A stretch of 64,000 nucleotides of DNA from Theobroma cacao (lineage: Eukaryota; Streptophyta; Magnoliopsida; Malvales; Malvaceae): contig NC_030851.1 in NCBI RefSeq assembly GCF_000208745.1, forward strand, positions 10,768,126 through 10,832,125, in the 5' to 3' direction. This document shows, piece after piece, positions 49,294 to 62,810 of this stretch. Positions within the stretch are counted from its first letter, which is position 1, and each line of letters opens with the position of its first letter. A program made the position numbers and the translations under genes. Below the pieces are notes generated by a model, which saw only the letters and a program-made list of their open reading frames with translations, searched no databases and was not told the DNA's origin.

Positions 49294-50779
49294 ATGGCTT
49301 TAAATCAAAGCTTCGTGTGTCTTATTTTCTTCTTCCTTCTATCTGGATTTGCCTCTTCTTCCATCCACATTTCAAGTAATTCTCCCATTTATTTGTTCTT
49401 CTTTTTCCATTCTTACCTATTCCTTTGAATTCTTAAGCATATTAGCAATGTTTTTGTTTTCTTGAATATTTTGATTCAACATGACATTTAGTCACTGTTT
49501 AATTTGCAGATGGTGCCATTGAATCCCATGGAAGTACTGGACGTTACCTCCTTCAGGCCAAAAAGGGTATGTTTCATTTTCTATGAACAATAAAAAATAA
49601 AAAAGAAAGAAAATCTTCGTGTCTGAAATTGTATTTACTTTCTATATTCATCCGATTATTGTGCTTAAATGCCTTGTATTGTCTAAGTTGCTTTTGTCAT
49701 TTGCCTTTTTCTTCATTAAATTTGATATGGCATTGAGGCTTTGGATTTGAAAGATCTTCATATGACCATTTTGCTTTCCTTTTCCCCCAATGTCACATTC
49801 ATTTTCTTCTAGTTTTCGTCAAATGTAATGAACATAATCCCAAAAAAAAAAAAAAATGAAAAGGTAAAAAGATCATACATCAATTAATAAGTTAAATGTT
49901 CGAGTGCATGAAAACTACAAAATTCCTTTACCGTTTCTTTTAAAATTAAGCATGCAATATTTTAAATGACAGATACATCTTATGAATAAAAATAGTTTAC
50001 TTAATTTGATGCTTTGAGAAATTTCAAAAAAAAAAAATGATACTTTGAGTCTCACGATTTTACCCTTGAAAGTTAAAAAGACAACTCATTCACGAAAGGA
50101 TTGGACTTTTGAGGTCAAGAAACTTATATAACATGGGATGTTAGGTTCTTTTCTGTACTACCACAGCCAAGAAACTCATTGTCCAACGGCAGAAGGGTTA
50201 AACATGATGGAAATTCGAGAAAACTAGTTTCCTCAAGGTGCTTCCTGAATTAGAATTTAGAAGGATTCAATTTGCATATATCCTGCCGTAGATAAATAGT
50301 AGTATATATAGTCTTCATTGCTCTGCCTTCCTCTGTAGAAATGTACAGATTATATGGAACATGCGTCAAAGCTCTCTGTAAGCATTGAAAAATAAACTAA
50401 TATGATATGTTCCATGTAATGCAATCAACCTGCAGCTTGCTCTGAAGACTTTGAGCACAAGAACTACACAATCATCACAAGCATGTGCAAAGGACCCGAG
50501 TACCCAGCCAAAGGCTGTTGTCAAGCTCTCAAGGAATTCGCTTGCCCTTTCGCGGATAAACTGAATGACCTCAGCACTGATTGTGCTTCAACCATGTTCA
50601 GCTACATAAATTTGTATGGAAAATACCCACCTGGCCTCTTTGCCAATATGTGCCGTGAGGGGAAACAAGGTCTCCAATGTTCTGAACCACCAACCCAAAA
50701 AAGTGGTGTGGTGGTCACTAGGCCTACATTGCTGATGCTCACATCTGGATTCCTAGTGTTGCTATTTCAGTTGTTCTGA
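49294..50779 (+). CDS. LLG: LORELEI-like GPI-anchored protein
   Basis: Three exons, 49294-49375, 49510-49566 and 50436-50779, with phase-1 introns and GT/AG borders, encode 160 residues. There is a signal peptide (residues 1 to about 22, VCLIFFFLLSGFASSS). Eight conserved cysteines follow at 48, 64, 74, 75, 83, 96, 119 and 128, with family blocks NYTIITSMCKGPEYP, CCQALKEFACPFA and MFSYINLYGKYPPGLF. The hydrophobic C-terminus (LLMLTSGFLVLLFQLF) is a GPI-attachment signal. LRE/LLG proteins act at the cell surface as chaperones and co-receptors of FERONIA-family receptor kinases for RALF peptides in growth, immunity and pollen tube reception. Start: the first ATG after a long purine-rich leader. 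Paralogue (LLG1 versus LLG2/3) is not decided. Confidence 0.95.
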
Positions 50780-53700
50780 AAGACAAAATGTGGATAGCCA
50801 CTCTGCCTTTTTTCATTGTTAATCCATTTTCCTCTTGTCTGAGTATGATTTTTTAAAAAGGTCTGGTTTTCAGGCGATGTTATCTACTATTTTGTAAGCT
50901 GTGGTTGATATTGTTTAATTAAAATATCCTAAGAGTATGATTCTATAAAGCATATATAATCTGTTTGTTTGTGCATAAACTAAATTCCTAGCTTGAGTGA
51001 AAAGACTATGTTATTTTTTTTGGCTGTGAACTTGTTTGAAATTCAGACAAGAGGCTTGAAACATTCTTGGATGTTTGCCTGGCACCATCTGCTTAATGTT
51101 TGAGATATTTCCGAAAGTGATGTTCGCCTGTGAAGGTTTGAGATTTTTGTGGTTGTGTGTTGGGAACTAGGTTCAGTGGATTGAAGTGGATAAAGTATTG
51201 GAAAACTGGAGATTCCTTCTTTTGACATTAAGCGAGAAGAAGTAAATTTTGGCTATTGAAGCATCCGTCACAGCATCTAAGTCTTTTAAAAACCTCTATT
51301 CCAATTGTTACTAGCCCCTACGTGTTCATGATCCATCAATCAGACAATTATCGAAAATATCACTAACCATTGATATTCATCAAATACATGGTGCCCATCG
51401 CTTTAACACAACTAGCTAATAGGTGAATGCTAACAAGCAAATCACCAGAAGAAGCTCTACTTGATTACATGCAAATAAAAGCGTTGTGAACGAAATGAAA
51501 GGCAAAGAAATGGGAAGCAAAGGGAAGTGAGGGTTCTGGGTTTGATCTTCTCATGATAATGTTGTAACAAAAGATTCAGTAACTAGTTTAAGATTTGTTC
51601 ATTTGGGTGCCATAATAATAGTTAAATCCCACACCCTAAATTTATTTGCTAAAAAATTAGAATAAAGAAATGTTATTCAATTTCATTCAAATCTCTGTAC
51701 AAGTTTTTTTTTTTAATCAATTATCAACACTGATAAAAATTGTAAATCTGAGAAAATGAGAAGAAAACGCAGTCATCTCTAGTCTCTATTACAACTTCTT
51801 TGTAAAAGGATTTAAGCTTAATTTTTTTTCCAATATATTGTGATTTTTTAAAAAAATAAAAAATAAAACTCCTTTAACTATAACTTGCTGTTAAGTTAAA
51901 CGTTAACGTGACAAAGTCTTGTAATGTGGGGCAAGCTTTGGAGGCAGAGGATTTGCGTTCGTATACCAGTCACTTTCCAACCTTTTCCAATATAATCTTC
52001 ACCCATAATCCAAATCCACAGGAAGACTGCCCTTGATCATCTGTATCTCTGCACTAATAAAGAAATGGGGTTCCACCTTGACTTCAGCTCAATCATGTCG
52101 GACTAAGGAGACTTCAGGATAAGGTAATAATGGGCAAAGTATATGCCGCAAGGAGTCCTAGTCCTCGTAGCCAATATCTATCCTAAAGTGAAGAATGAAA
52201 AAAAAGGGGGAGAAAAACATTCCATGGGATTATATTGGGTACAAGTGGAGTGATTGAATATGTGTACACAACAACATGTTAGTTGTTATGATTTATTTAT
52301 GTACATATTTTTTTCCCATTTAGTATGACTGCTTTGATGGTACTACCTTCTCTTCATATTGCTTTCGTTAATTCATGTATTTGTTGTGTGCCGATTCTTG
52401 GAACTTATCATTCTCTTCATAGTGTTATCATGTAATGGATGATGTTGTGTAACACATTTTGCGTCATTGTCAAGTCAAATGAAAGGACCTTAATTAAACC
52501 TGCCATCACTTCAATTAAAATTGCATCTTCTTTTCTTTTTCCACGATAAAATCCCATAAAATCTTAGTCCCATTTAATGTCTTTAAGCATTTAACCGGAT
52601 AAGAACAAGCCGAAAGACACCATTGAATGGTAGTAATTAAGTATTTCTCTGACTTGGAACATGGATCCAGTTGTTCCAAGTTCACTTGCGTGCAAGGCTT
52701 TTTGGATTGAAACGTTAAAATTTGGAAGCAGAGTTAAATAAATAAAACCCAACATGGCGTGCCATGTTGATAGTCCAACCATCTGAGATAGTCATTTTAT
52801 CCACAACCCTTAGTTTTGGGAATCAAATTGAATTCTTTTTCACTGTTATGTCCGTTTCTATGATACAGATAAGTCGTAGTTTTAGGCTACAGATTCAAAA
52901 GAAAAACAAAAAGCATACTTCATCATAGAAAAAAAGTTGTGCGAAAGGGGTAAAGAAAGTTCCCTCACGACTCACCGAAAGGAGCGACTCAGAAAATCAA
53001 CATCGCAATCAAACAAGAAAGGGAACACCAACAGCAGCAAAGCCACAGAAAAAAGAATGTGCAAAAAGCTTGTAAAAAAAATCTCTTTTATAGCCCATTA
53101 AGTGGATATCATGGTGGTAAGTGGTGAACGAAATAGTTCCATAATGTGGACGTCAAGTGTGAACCAAACTACATATCATTCTACAACCGCACTGCAATTT
53201 AACCAGTGCTTTTGAAAGTGAGGAATAGTGCTTCAGCAAATCACAAGCCGAGTTGGATGAAGTGTCAAGTAGAATTAGAAAAACACAAAAAGCTAAAGCA
53301 AGTGCAGAACTTTTTCATATTTTTGGGTTTGGATGTGAAGGTTCGGTTGCCAAAAACTCTTCCAGCATAGGCAGCTAGGTTTGAGTAGTTGGCACGAGGT
53401 TGGCTCAAGATCAATGTGGAGTAGATTCAACCAGACAAATTTCGAGTAGGAGTCGCTTAACAAACTCGCTCACAATTCTGTTTTCTCATTTGGGGATCTT
53501 TTTGAACATTCAAAACCCACTTCCACCTAAAAATGGTTTAACACAACCATACTTGAACAGTTTCACCCAAAAAGGGAATGCAACAGCAACACTGAACAGG
53601 CTTGCCCAGCTTAAAACGGCTAAACGTGAATGCTGCTTAAAAGGTTTATGGAGAATTTGCAATTCGTAATCCAATTTCCTCATATCCCATCACATCACAT

Positions 53701-53860
53701 GCCACCAGAACTACCCTTCACAACCTTGGGCATCCCTTATCTTTTTTTCCTTTTTAAACAGAGCATTAACCAACCAATTTAGGAGGAGAGAACCTCAATC
53801 ATGTACATCCTTTTTTATCCAAAATGGAAAAAAAAAAAAAAAAGAAAGTCCTGCATATCA
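50780..53860. other. Intergenic, no gene recognised
   Basis: The first ~170 bp are the 3' UTR of the LLG gene. The rest has only short ORFs with no recognisable domain on either strand. Confidence 0.5.
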
Positions 53861-54007
53861 AAAAGGGACTTTTCATATAGTTAATACTAAGAAACCCTGA
53901 CACATTACAATTCATCTCTCTCTTCTTGAGAATCTACCAAAGGCAAAAAGGTCAAATAATAAAGAGTCTTCATCTGGTAAAATTGAAGCTTGTGTTAACC
54001 AAGCTTT

Positions 54008-54699
54008 TCACCTGTGAGCAGTGATCAAAGTCTCAATGAACCTTAAACCATCAAACCTTGGTGCAAATTTATCCTTTGAAGGTGATTTCTTGATCGCAGA
54101 ACTTTCATGTTCTTTCTTATCCTGTAAAATTACACAAACTCACTCATGTTATTTATTGATGATAACAGTATCTTTAAATTGAAAAATAAAAATTTAGAAG
54201 AAAAAGATGAGGTGATTGATTTCATTTTCTAAGTACCAACAGAAAGAAAAAAAAAAGATTGATAGTTTAATACCAAAGTAATCATTAAAATATTTGAGAA
54301 TTTCACAGACAGGGAAAGGCCAGAAAACCAGAAAGATCAAAAGTTTAAATTGGAACAATTCCAAGAACGAAGCCAAAATAAAAAAATTGAAAATCGTAAA
54401 CTTGATGATTGAAATCACGAATTCTTGGTCATTATTTTCTTGGCAACCAAACAGGGCAAACCCCCTAGGGGACAAATACTTCTCCAAAAATGAAGGGAAA
54501 AAGAAGAGAAACCCAGTATTCATCTAAAGCAAAGAGTAAAAACAAAACAACCGAGAATTGAGTTCAAAGATTTTACCTCGCTAGAAAACTGAAAATTGGA
54601 GTTACAAGCAAAATTGGGGGAAGAAGGAGAAGAGGAAGCAGAGATGGCAGTAGCAGATGCGGCAGCGACCGAAGCAGCGAAGAGCCCGGATTTCTTCAT
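54008..54699 (-). CDS. Small conserved-type plant protein, unknown
   Basis: Two exons, 54699-54577 and 54121-54008, join in phase 0 across a 455-bp GT/AG intron to encode 78 residues. The N-terminus is Ala/Ser-rich (MKKSGLFAASVAAASATAI), resembling an organelle-targeting or signal-like segment. A Lys-rich stretch follows, then a C-terminal block KFAPRFDGLRFIETLITAHR ending at the stop. I know this compact C-terminal pattern from short uncharacterised plant proteins, but no function can be assigned. A TATA box lies ~150 bp upstream on the minus strand. The shadow plus-strand ORF at 54596 overlaps exon 1. Confidence 0.7.
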
Positions 54700-54844
54700 G
54701 GCTGGGGATAAGCAATCTGATTCAAAGGCCTCTGGAGAAGCGCAAAGAAGAACGGGTTTTTTTGTTTTTTTTTTTTAATTTCTTGGATGGGAAGTTGGAG
54801 AGAAAGTGAGAGAATTAATGAGAAAAAATTGGTCTTTGACGGCA

Positions 54845-54852
54845 TTTATATA
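54845..54852 (-). promoter_or_regulatory. TATA box of the 78-residue gene
   Basis: On the minus strand the sequence reads GTATATAAATG. It predicts a transcription start near 54815-54820 and a leader of ~115 nt. Confidence 0.55.
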
Positions 54853-54859
54853 CAAGAGG

Positions 54860-57087
54860 GAGATTGCCAGTTAGTTGATGGTAATTTCGAACATTTACGC
54901 GGCAACCATACCCACCTTGGTCTTTTAGCAACGGCAAATACCTTCTTGCCCGTTAAATTCTTCTTTGGTTGTGATTATTTTTATCAAAAATATCCTCTCA
55001 CTTTTCATTATTTTCCCTTTTCAGTCACTTTTTTATGTTATTTTGAAGAATCATTTTTATTTTTATTTGAAATAAAAAAGAAAATTGGAATCTATTTTAA
55101 AAAAAAAAAACAAGCATCTATTGTTCAAATATTTTATTAAAAATGCTTACGACTTTTATTAATGCGTGTAATAATTAATATGGTTGTGCACTTGTGCTAG
55201 TGGTAAACCAAGTATAAAACCAAAACATAATACTTCCGTTAATCCATAGGTTGACTTTAACAACTTTTTAGTTTTTTTTATTAAAAAAAAGGAAATAGCA
55301 ATTACCCAATACCAAGTTACAACAATTACAAATGCCATTATTTGATCCTTTTATAATACTCTAAAACGTGAAGTATTGTGACAAAAAAAATTGATAGAAT
55401 ATATATATATATATATATATACAAGTAATGTTTAAACTTCGTATACACGATACGATTGTACTATTTCATTAATTTAGATGGTCGAATAGTCCTTTATGAG
55501 GGAGGAACTTTTGCGAGACCTAGTCAAATCTCAAACCCTATTCAAAAAGCAAAAGTCGTAATAATTAGTATTAAAGAAATAACTTTAACATGTCATGCTT
55601 GCCTTAATTGCGATTATCCTTTTCAAAGAATATCTTGAGATCTCAAAAAGAAGAGAAAAGAAAAGTATGATAAATATGTCCCCAAAAAATAACTACAACA
55701 AGAATACTTAACATAATATTTCCCAAAACAATCCACTATATACTAATTATAAGGACAATTCATAAAATAAGATTGTTTTGCTTTGCATTTCAAGAACGTG
55801 GAAAAGGGGCGTTTCGTAATAGAAAAAAAAACCTAAGTAAGTTATTTCGCGGCACGTCGACGTTGATTTTTTCGGTAGAGGCCCCTGATAGGCTAATGAT
55901 TTCAAGTAACAGTCAATTGTTGCCAGGCACTTGTATGGTTCAGATCAAACCACGCGATCATCCCAGTTCCCCCAACTCGCTAAATAGACCAAAAGTATTC
56001 ATATTCGGCAGTTACTACATGAATTTCCAGAACAGTCCCTGAAAAAAATCGCACCAATTTTTGAGACTCCAAACAAAGGAAAGCCACATGAAAATGGAAT
56101 TTTGGAGTTTAGAAGGGACAGTGTTCTAAAATCGTCACACGTGTCGCGCAAGGCTCGTGATTTTTCACTCTTGCGGTTATCACTAGTAGACTGAAAAGAC
56201 CATTAACCACTGGGTACCTGACACGTGTCTTAACACTTGATTTGACAATCACATTTTATGTATTATAAAAACTATTTTATATCTAATTAAAAATATCATT
56301 TAAAAAATAATAAATAACTGGCGTTCTGCTACTAAAAAATTTAAAAATCTCACTGAAATATTTAAAAAAATAATAATCTACTTATTTTCATAAAAAATCA
56401 TTTATAAATTTATTAAAATAAAAAACTGTCCATCCATTTTATTTAATAATATTTTAAAAAGTAGTTTGGGTTTGTTGTAACCTTAGGAATAGGTGAAAAG
56501 TAAAAGACAAAAGAACTCTTATTTCGAGGAAGTGGAAAGATGTAAGCAAGTTCCCCAAGTGATGGCGTGGTGACATTGTCCTTGTCGGATAAATCTTGGT
56601 CAGTTTCAGACAAATAGGAGTATGACAGGTGGGCTATTGAGATGTTCATAGGAACAAGGAGAAATGTTAATTATTGACCCTACTAAAAGAATACCCATGT
56701 TCATAGCATTCATCTTTGTTTTGTTGGCCTTCCATGCGTAAAGCCTATAGAAGCACAGTCATGTCTCCTTGTAATAAGGAAACCAAACATACATTTGTTT
56801 AGGATATAAAGCAAAATTTAATAAGTAATTTTCTCGTTGCTTTTAAAGATAAAGAAAAGCTATTTTGTCTAAGTTTGATTGTTCTAATTACTCACAAGTC
56901 AATATATATAATTAAGGATAATAAATAAGTAACAACTTTATGAATATTTGCTTTTTGTGAGTATCATATAATTAAAAGATCGTAAAATATTTAAATATTT
57001 TTTAAAAAATTTATTATCTTTTAAATTCAAAATTTTAAATATAGATCTTCTACAATAAATTATTGTACTAAAAGAAATGATACTTCA
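54860..57087. other. AT-rich intergenic
   Basis: No gene is recognised. An (AT)n microsatellite lies at about 55399-55421. A short GC-richer patch at 55790-56240 contains ACACGTGTC twice (about 56138 and 56220), a G-box-like core, but no adjacent gene start is visible. Confidence 0.45.
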
Positions 57088-57101
57088 ACATTTATGAATT
57101 C
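57088..57101 (+). repeat. Left target duplication of LINE
   Basis: ACATTTATGAATTC here matches ACATTTATGATTTC at 62797-62810, 13 of 14 positions. Confidence 0.85.
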
Positions 57102-57107
57102 AGAATA

Positions 57108-58254
57108 AGAGAGTCTATTTACGGAAGATTTAGATTCGAACGACAACAATGTTGAAATAGAGATAGAAAGACCCTACATTAGTCTGGCCAAAAAAGAGAA
57201 GAAAAGGATTAAAAAGCCTTGGAGGAAAACCTTTATTGTACAGTTGTTAAGGAGAGACATCAGTTACACAAAACTATGCAATAGAGTGAAGCAACTTTGG
57301 TCATTAAAAGGAGATTTTCGAGCAATTAACTTGTATAATGGGTTTTACTGCTTCCAATTCGCTAAAAAATCCAATTATAATCATGCCTTGTCAGAAGAAC
57401 CTTGGATTGTTGTTGATCATTACCTTATGATTAAAAAGTGGACACCAAGATTTAGGTTTGATGAAACTTCCATTGATTCAGTAGTAGCATGGATCAAAGT
57501 ACCAAGCATCCTTTAGAATTCTATGATAGAAAGGTCTTGACAAGGATTGGAAACAAACTAGGCAAAACGTTAAAGGTGGATCGAAATACTTCTCATGCTA
57601 CGAAAGGTCAGTTTGCTAGAATGTGCGTAGAACTCGATCTCACCAAACCCCTAGTACCCAAGGTTCACATAAGAGGAAGATGGCAAAAGATAAAGCATGA
57701 CAAACTAAGAATGCTACACTTTCATTGTGGTATGGTTGGTCACAATGTAGAATTGTGTCCAAAAAAGCAAAGGGAGCATAAGGGTTATTTGGAGGAACAA
57801 GCGAAAGAACTGGCGGAGGATAAAAAAACCTTGAAAAAGATTATGAATCATCGAGATTTGGTCCATGGATGGTAGCGAAGAAAACTTATAGAAGAAATAG
57901 TCGGAATCGGATAGAGAAAGGTATTAAAACTACACCTAGAATGCCAATCCAAGAGGAAATTCCAAAGTGGTGGCTAAGTCAGGATCTCGATTCTATATAT
58001 TGGATGAGGAAGAAGCTAATTTAAGTGAAGAAGAATTTATTCCTAAAATCTTGGAATGTGAAATTCCGAAGCAAGGGTCTAGCAGACCAATGAAGAATAT
58101 TGTCAGTTTGAAAGATAAAGAAACCTTGAAAGAATCTTTTCAAGCAGTTGTATATGCTTCTAATAGGGATCAAACTCCCGCAAAGCTAAAAGGAGCCAAG
58201 GCCCTTAAAATAACTTCATTAGAGACATCTTTAGTGAACAGTAAAAGGATCTAA
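57108..58254 (+). pseudogene. LINE ORF1 remnant (DUF4283, zinc knuckle)
   Basis: The frame runs through KKPWRKTFIVQLLRRDISY and EEPWIVVDHYLMIKKWTPRF, the DUF4283 domain of plant LINE ORF1. A frameshift near 57510 leads to LEFYDRKVLTRIGNKLGK and a zinc knuckle-like HFHCGMVGHNVELC, in which the first Cys is replaced by His. Further frame breaks occur near 57870 and the end at 58252 is a stop. Confidence 0.88.
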
Positions 58255-58670
58255 TATAAGAAGAAATCGATTTTACCAGATGAGACCAATGTGATGGCAA
58301 CTAAAGGGAATCAAAACACAATAGAAATGCTGGAGATAGCTAAACCACCACGGTAAGAATTAGCCCCGATTATTACAATTCTTTCCTAACCAAATCAAGA
58401 AGTTAATTGGACAATGTTGGGAAAGAATTATAAGAGATCCACTGATTATTATCGGTATTAACAGGGTTGCAAGGGAGAGATCAACCATTGTAATAGATGA
58501 TGTTAACTATACCAGAACTAATGTGATCACCACATCAGTGGATATGGAGTTGGAAGAAAGTGAGGATGACATTATGCAAGACTAATCATGCTAATATTCT
58601 AACCTTTCAGAATTTTGGTATTTCAGTTTATGTTGATTTCTACATCCATTAATCATTATCTTTTGATGTA

Positions 58671-61600
58671 TAATGTATTAAGTTGGAATGTGAGATGAGC
58701 TACCTCTTGGAGATGTGTTAGAAATGTGAGAAACTTGATCAAAATCCACAAGTTGCATATTGTAATTATATTAAAACCCAGGATTTTGGATGACAAAGCT
58801 GATCAGGTATGCCATCATATTGAACTTCTTAATTATTTTCGAGTTGAAGCAAATGGTTTTTCGAGAGTTATTTGGATTCCATAGGATGTAGGTATAATTG
58901 AATTAAAAATACTTGCTTTTTCTTCACAATTGATACATATATTGATGAAGTCTTCAAAGAATAATTAGATATTGATTATAGTTTATAGGAGGCCTATTGC
59001 ATAAGAAAGGAAACGTCTATGGAGATCATTATGTTTGGTTAGTGAATTACATGACTTACTGTAAATGGTAGTAAGAGACTTTAATCAAGTCACTTCTCGA
59101 AATGAGAAGAGAAGAAGGAAAAGTATAAATTTAAACAAATGCAATCAAATAAGTGACTATTTGAACTACTGCAATTTCTTTAATCTGAGTGCATCGGGTC
59201 TTAAATTTACCTGGTGTAATAAAAGAGATGGTTTGGATTATACTAAAGTAAAATTGGATAAGGCAATTTTGAATGAAGCTTGGTGCGACCTTTTTTCTCA
59301 TGCTTAAGTCTTAAATCTGCCCCAAACCCATTCAAATCATCACTTCATTCTGGTACATTGTCAAAATACTGCCCAAAGATCTCAACTTAATAAACGGTTC
59401 AGGTTTGGATTATCTTGGATGTCTCACCCAGATTTTGAAAATTTTATTAAGGATAATTAGAAAATTGATGGAACAAATATCCTTATAGCTTTAAAGGATT
59501 TAGCGATTTCCTTAGACAAATGGAAGTATGAGTCTTATAGAAATATTTATAAGAGAAAGAAATGGATTCTAGCACGATTTAAAGGAATTCAATCTTAACT
59601 GGATAAAGGTCTTAATCATTTTTTGGTAGAATCTCGAGGTTTCATTGGTGGAGGAGTATAATCAAGTCCTTTATCAAGAAGAAATCATGTGGCTGCAGGA
59701 AGTAAAGCTTGACTGGCTGAAACATGAGAATGTCAACTCCAAATTCTATCATATTGTGTATAAAGGAAGACAAAAGAGGAAACAGATTATAGCTTTCAAA
59801 AAATAGGGATGATACTTGGTGCTATGATCCTATCGAAGTAGAAAAACATGGTATTACTGTTATTTCGTGAATTGTATGTGGATGATGAAGTGCATGAATC
59901 TCTTTCAACAAGCTCACATTGGAGACTAAATGACATTATATTAACTAAAATCTCTAAGCCTATTAACCATGAAGATGTCAAAAGAGCTTTGTTTGACATG
60001 AACCCAAATAAAAGACTGGATTTTGATGGGTTTCCTACGATTTTGTACCAAAAAATTATACTACTATAGGCTCTAATATAGTCAGGTTGGTACAAGAGGC
60101 ATATAACTCTGGTTCTTTTCCCATTGAATTGAATCTCATTAATAACTCTTATCCTTAAGGTAGAAAGCCCTAAAAAGATTACCTAATTTGCTCAATTAAC
60201 CTTTGCCTGATTATGTTAAAAATCATCATAAAGTATTAATGGACTGCTTAAGACCCTTACTTAGTGACATTATTAGCAAGAGCCAATGCAGCTTTATTCC
60301 TGGAAGACAAGCCACAAACAACATAATTATAGTCTAGGAAGCTATTCATACAATGAAAATGATGAGAAGAAATGAATGAGCACTGGTAATAAAAATAGAT
60401 CTGGAGAAAGCCTATGATAGATTGAAATGGAATTTTTTGTAGGAAGTGCTGAAGAAAATTGGTTTTCCCTTTCTGCATGGGTGAATTTTATTATGTTCAT
60501 TGTTAGAACTCCTACTTTCTCCATTATTTGGAATGGCAAGCTGTCAAATTTCTTTTCCCCTCAAAGAGGTATTCGACAAGGTGACCCATTATCACCCTAT
60601 CTTTTTGTGCTTTGTTTGGAGAAACTATCACACTTAATTGAAAATGCAATGAACATGAGAAGATGGTAGCTGCTACGATTGACAAGAAAAGGCCTTTCAC
60701 TTTCTCATGTATGTTTTGCAGATGATCTAATGTTGTTTGGTGTTGCTTCAACAAAACAAGTGATGGTTATGATACAGATCCTTAATCAATTTTGTAAGGG
60801 ATCAGGGCAAAAAGCAAGTCTAGCAAAGTCAAGATTATTAGTTTCTTCAAATATTAGCAGCTTAAAAGCTAATTTGCTAAGTAATGCTACCAAAATCCCT
60901 TTGACAAAGGATTTAGGGAAGTATCTTAGCACACTAATGATTCATGGAAGAATTACAAGGGAAACTTACTCAGAGCTGGTTGTTGAGATAAGGCAAAGGT
61001 TGGAAAAATGGACTAATAAAAAGCTTTCAGTGGTAGGCAAAATCTAACTATTTGAAGCAGCAACTAGCACCATGGCATCTTATTTAATGCAAACATCCTT
61101 TCTTCTTGAAACTACTATTCAAGAAATTGATCGTTTAAAATTTTATATAGGGCCATATGGGAAATTCTAGGAAAATTCATACATTAAGTTGGGACAAACT
61201 TTGTGCATTGAAAGAGGAAGGGGTCTACAGATTTGAGACTCCAGGAAGTTCAATTTAGCTTTACTTGTAAGACTTGGTTGGAGTATATGGCAGAAAAAAA
61301 AAAGAGCTTTTGAGTTGACATCTTGAAGGAAAAATATCTTCGTCATGTAGATTTTACGTTGGTGAAAGGTAAGTCAATTGATTCTCATGTGTTAAAAAGC
61401 ATAATGAAAAGCATATTGGTTTTAAAGAAGTTTTGGGAAAAAATATTTCTAATGGTCATCAAACAAAATTTTGGACAGATGCTTGGCTCAATTGTGGTTC
61501 ACTAGTTAAATATGCTTCCAGGGAGTTGTCAGACATGGAAGTTAACTTGTAGCAAGCTAGTGTGATGAATTTGGAAGCTGAAATTTGAAACAAATTGATC

Positions 61601-62540
61601 TTGAACTCTTTCACCACATAACTTTGTTAATAGCAGCAATGCTGATAGATCCTACTGATGAAGAGAAAGATACAGGCTTTTGTCTCCCAACAAGTACTAG
61701 AATATTCTCAGTGCAATCGGCTTATGATTTAGAAATGACTTGCTATTTTCCAAAAGCAAATTATTGGCAGAATGTCTGGGAATCTATCTGCTCAAGGGGA
61801 GTGTGTGTATTCATATGGAGAACTTTGCATGATTCACTACCAACGATAGCATGGTTATCAAGAAGAAATCTAGGCACCTTAACTTCTTGTCCTCATTGTG
61901 GTAATCAAGCTGAAACCATACTTCATGTGGTGAGAGATTATGGTCCTTCAAAAAACGTATGGTTGCAGATTAATCTTGTGCTAAATAATGGTAATATTTT
62001 TAGCCTTGATCTACAACATTGAGTGCTGAAAAATATGATGAGTAATGGAATGATGGATAGAATACCACGGGGTACTATTTTTGTTCACACTTTGTGGTTC
62101 TTATGGTACTGGAGGAACTTAACCATTTTCGATGCTTCTTTTGTTCAGCCTCACAATCCATGGCAACAGATATGGACCAAATCAAAAAAGACTTGGGATA
62201 ATTTAGGGAGAGATCATATCAAAATGAAGAAGAAAGTCTTGATAGCTTAAGAAATCCCGAAACACTCTTATGTAAAACTTAATGTTGATGGAAGTGCAAA
62301 AGGATAACTAAGCATGGCAGTAATGGGAGGTGCAATCAAAGATGAGAATGGAAATTGGATAGTGAGTTTTACGTATAAATTTGATATCTCTTTTTCCTGA
62401 ATAGCAGAGCTTGAGGCTTTATACTTAGGGATCAAAGTTACGTTGGAACAGGGGCTTCAGAAAAATTTAGGTGGAATCAAATTCATTGCTTGCTATTCGA
62501 AAGGTAACGAACCAGAGCTTCCCTTTGGATCCAAGCGCTC
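58671..62540 (+). pseudogene. LINE ORF2 remnant (EN-RT-RH)
   Basis: Endonuclease: 58671-59310, with VVRDFNQVTSRNEK in place of the usual GDFN block, then LKFTWCNKRDGLDYTKVKLD. RT: MNPNKRLDFDGFPTILYQK near 60001, FIPGRQATNNIIIV near 60294, KIDLEKAYDRLKW near 60391, RGIRQGDPLSPYLFVLCLEK near 60568 and the catalytic FADDLMLFG near 60717. The zf-RVT (61760-61940) includes VFIWRTLHDSLPT and CPHCGNQAET. RNase H begins KLNVDGSAKG near 62276. Stops and frame changes occur throughout, e.g. 60336, 60378, 60438 and 62308. Confidence 0.9.
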
Positions 62541-62796
62541 ATCTACTCAAGTGTATAAAGGAGCTACTTCAATAGCCTTGAGACTGTATCATATCTCACG
62601 TTTATCGTGAAGTTAATTAGTATGTTGATTAGACACACACTTATCTTGAGAATCTATCTTTAGGGTTACATGTTTTTTATTCTCCACCAGTTAGGTTTAG
62701 TTCAGTTTTATTAACAGACATTTTGAGTGTTGCATGGCCTACAATGATGTAGTTAATTTTTATAGTTTTTATTCTCTTATATATTAAAAAAAAAAA

Positions 62797-62810
62797 ACAT
62801 TTATGATTTC
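62797..62810 (+). repeat. Right target duplication of LINE
   Basis: ACATTTATGATTTC follows directly on the poly-A tail and pairs with 57088-57101. Confidence 0.85.

Larger units (their letters stand above)
57102..62796 (+). mobile_element. L1-type LINE, slightly 5'-truncated
   Basis: This 5.7 kb non-LTR retrotransposon has ORF1 (nucleic-acid binding), then ORF2 (endonuclease, reverse transcriptase, zf-RVT, RNase H), a poly-A tail (62786-62797) and a 14-bp target duplication at its borders. The reading frame of ORF1 is open from the first bases without a start codon, so the 5' end was lost at insertion, the usual result of incomplete target-primed reverse transcription. Several frameshifts and stops make it inactive. 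Confidence 0.93.

Noticed and set aside
55773..56042. 89-codon plus ORF
   Set aside because: No domain, promoter or splice support; length is unremarkable for chance.
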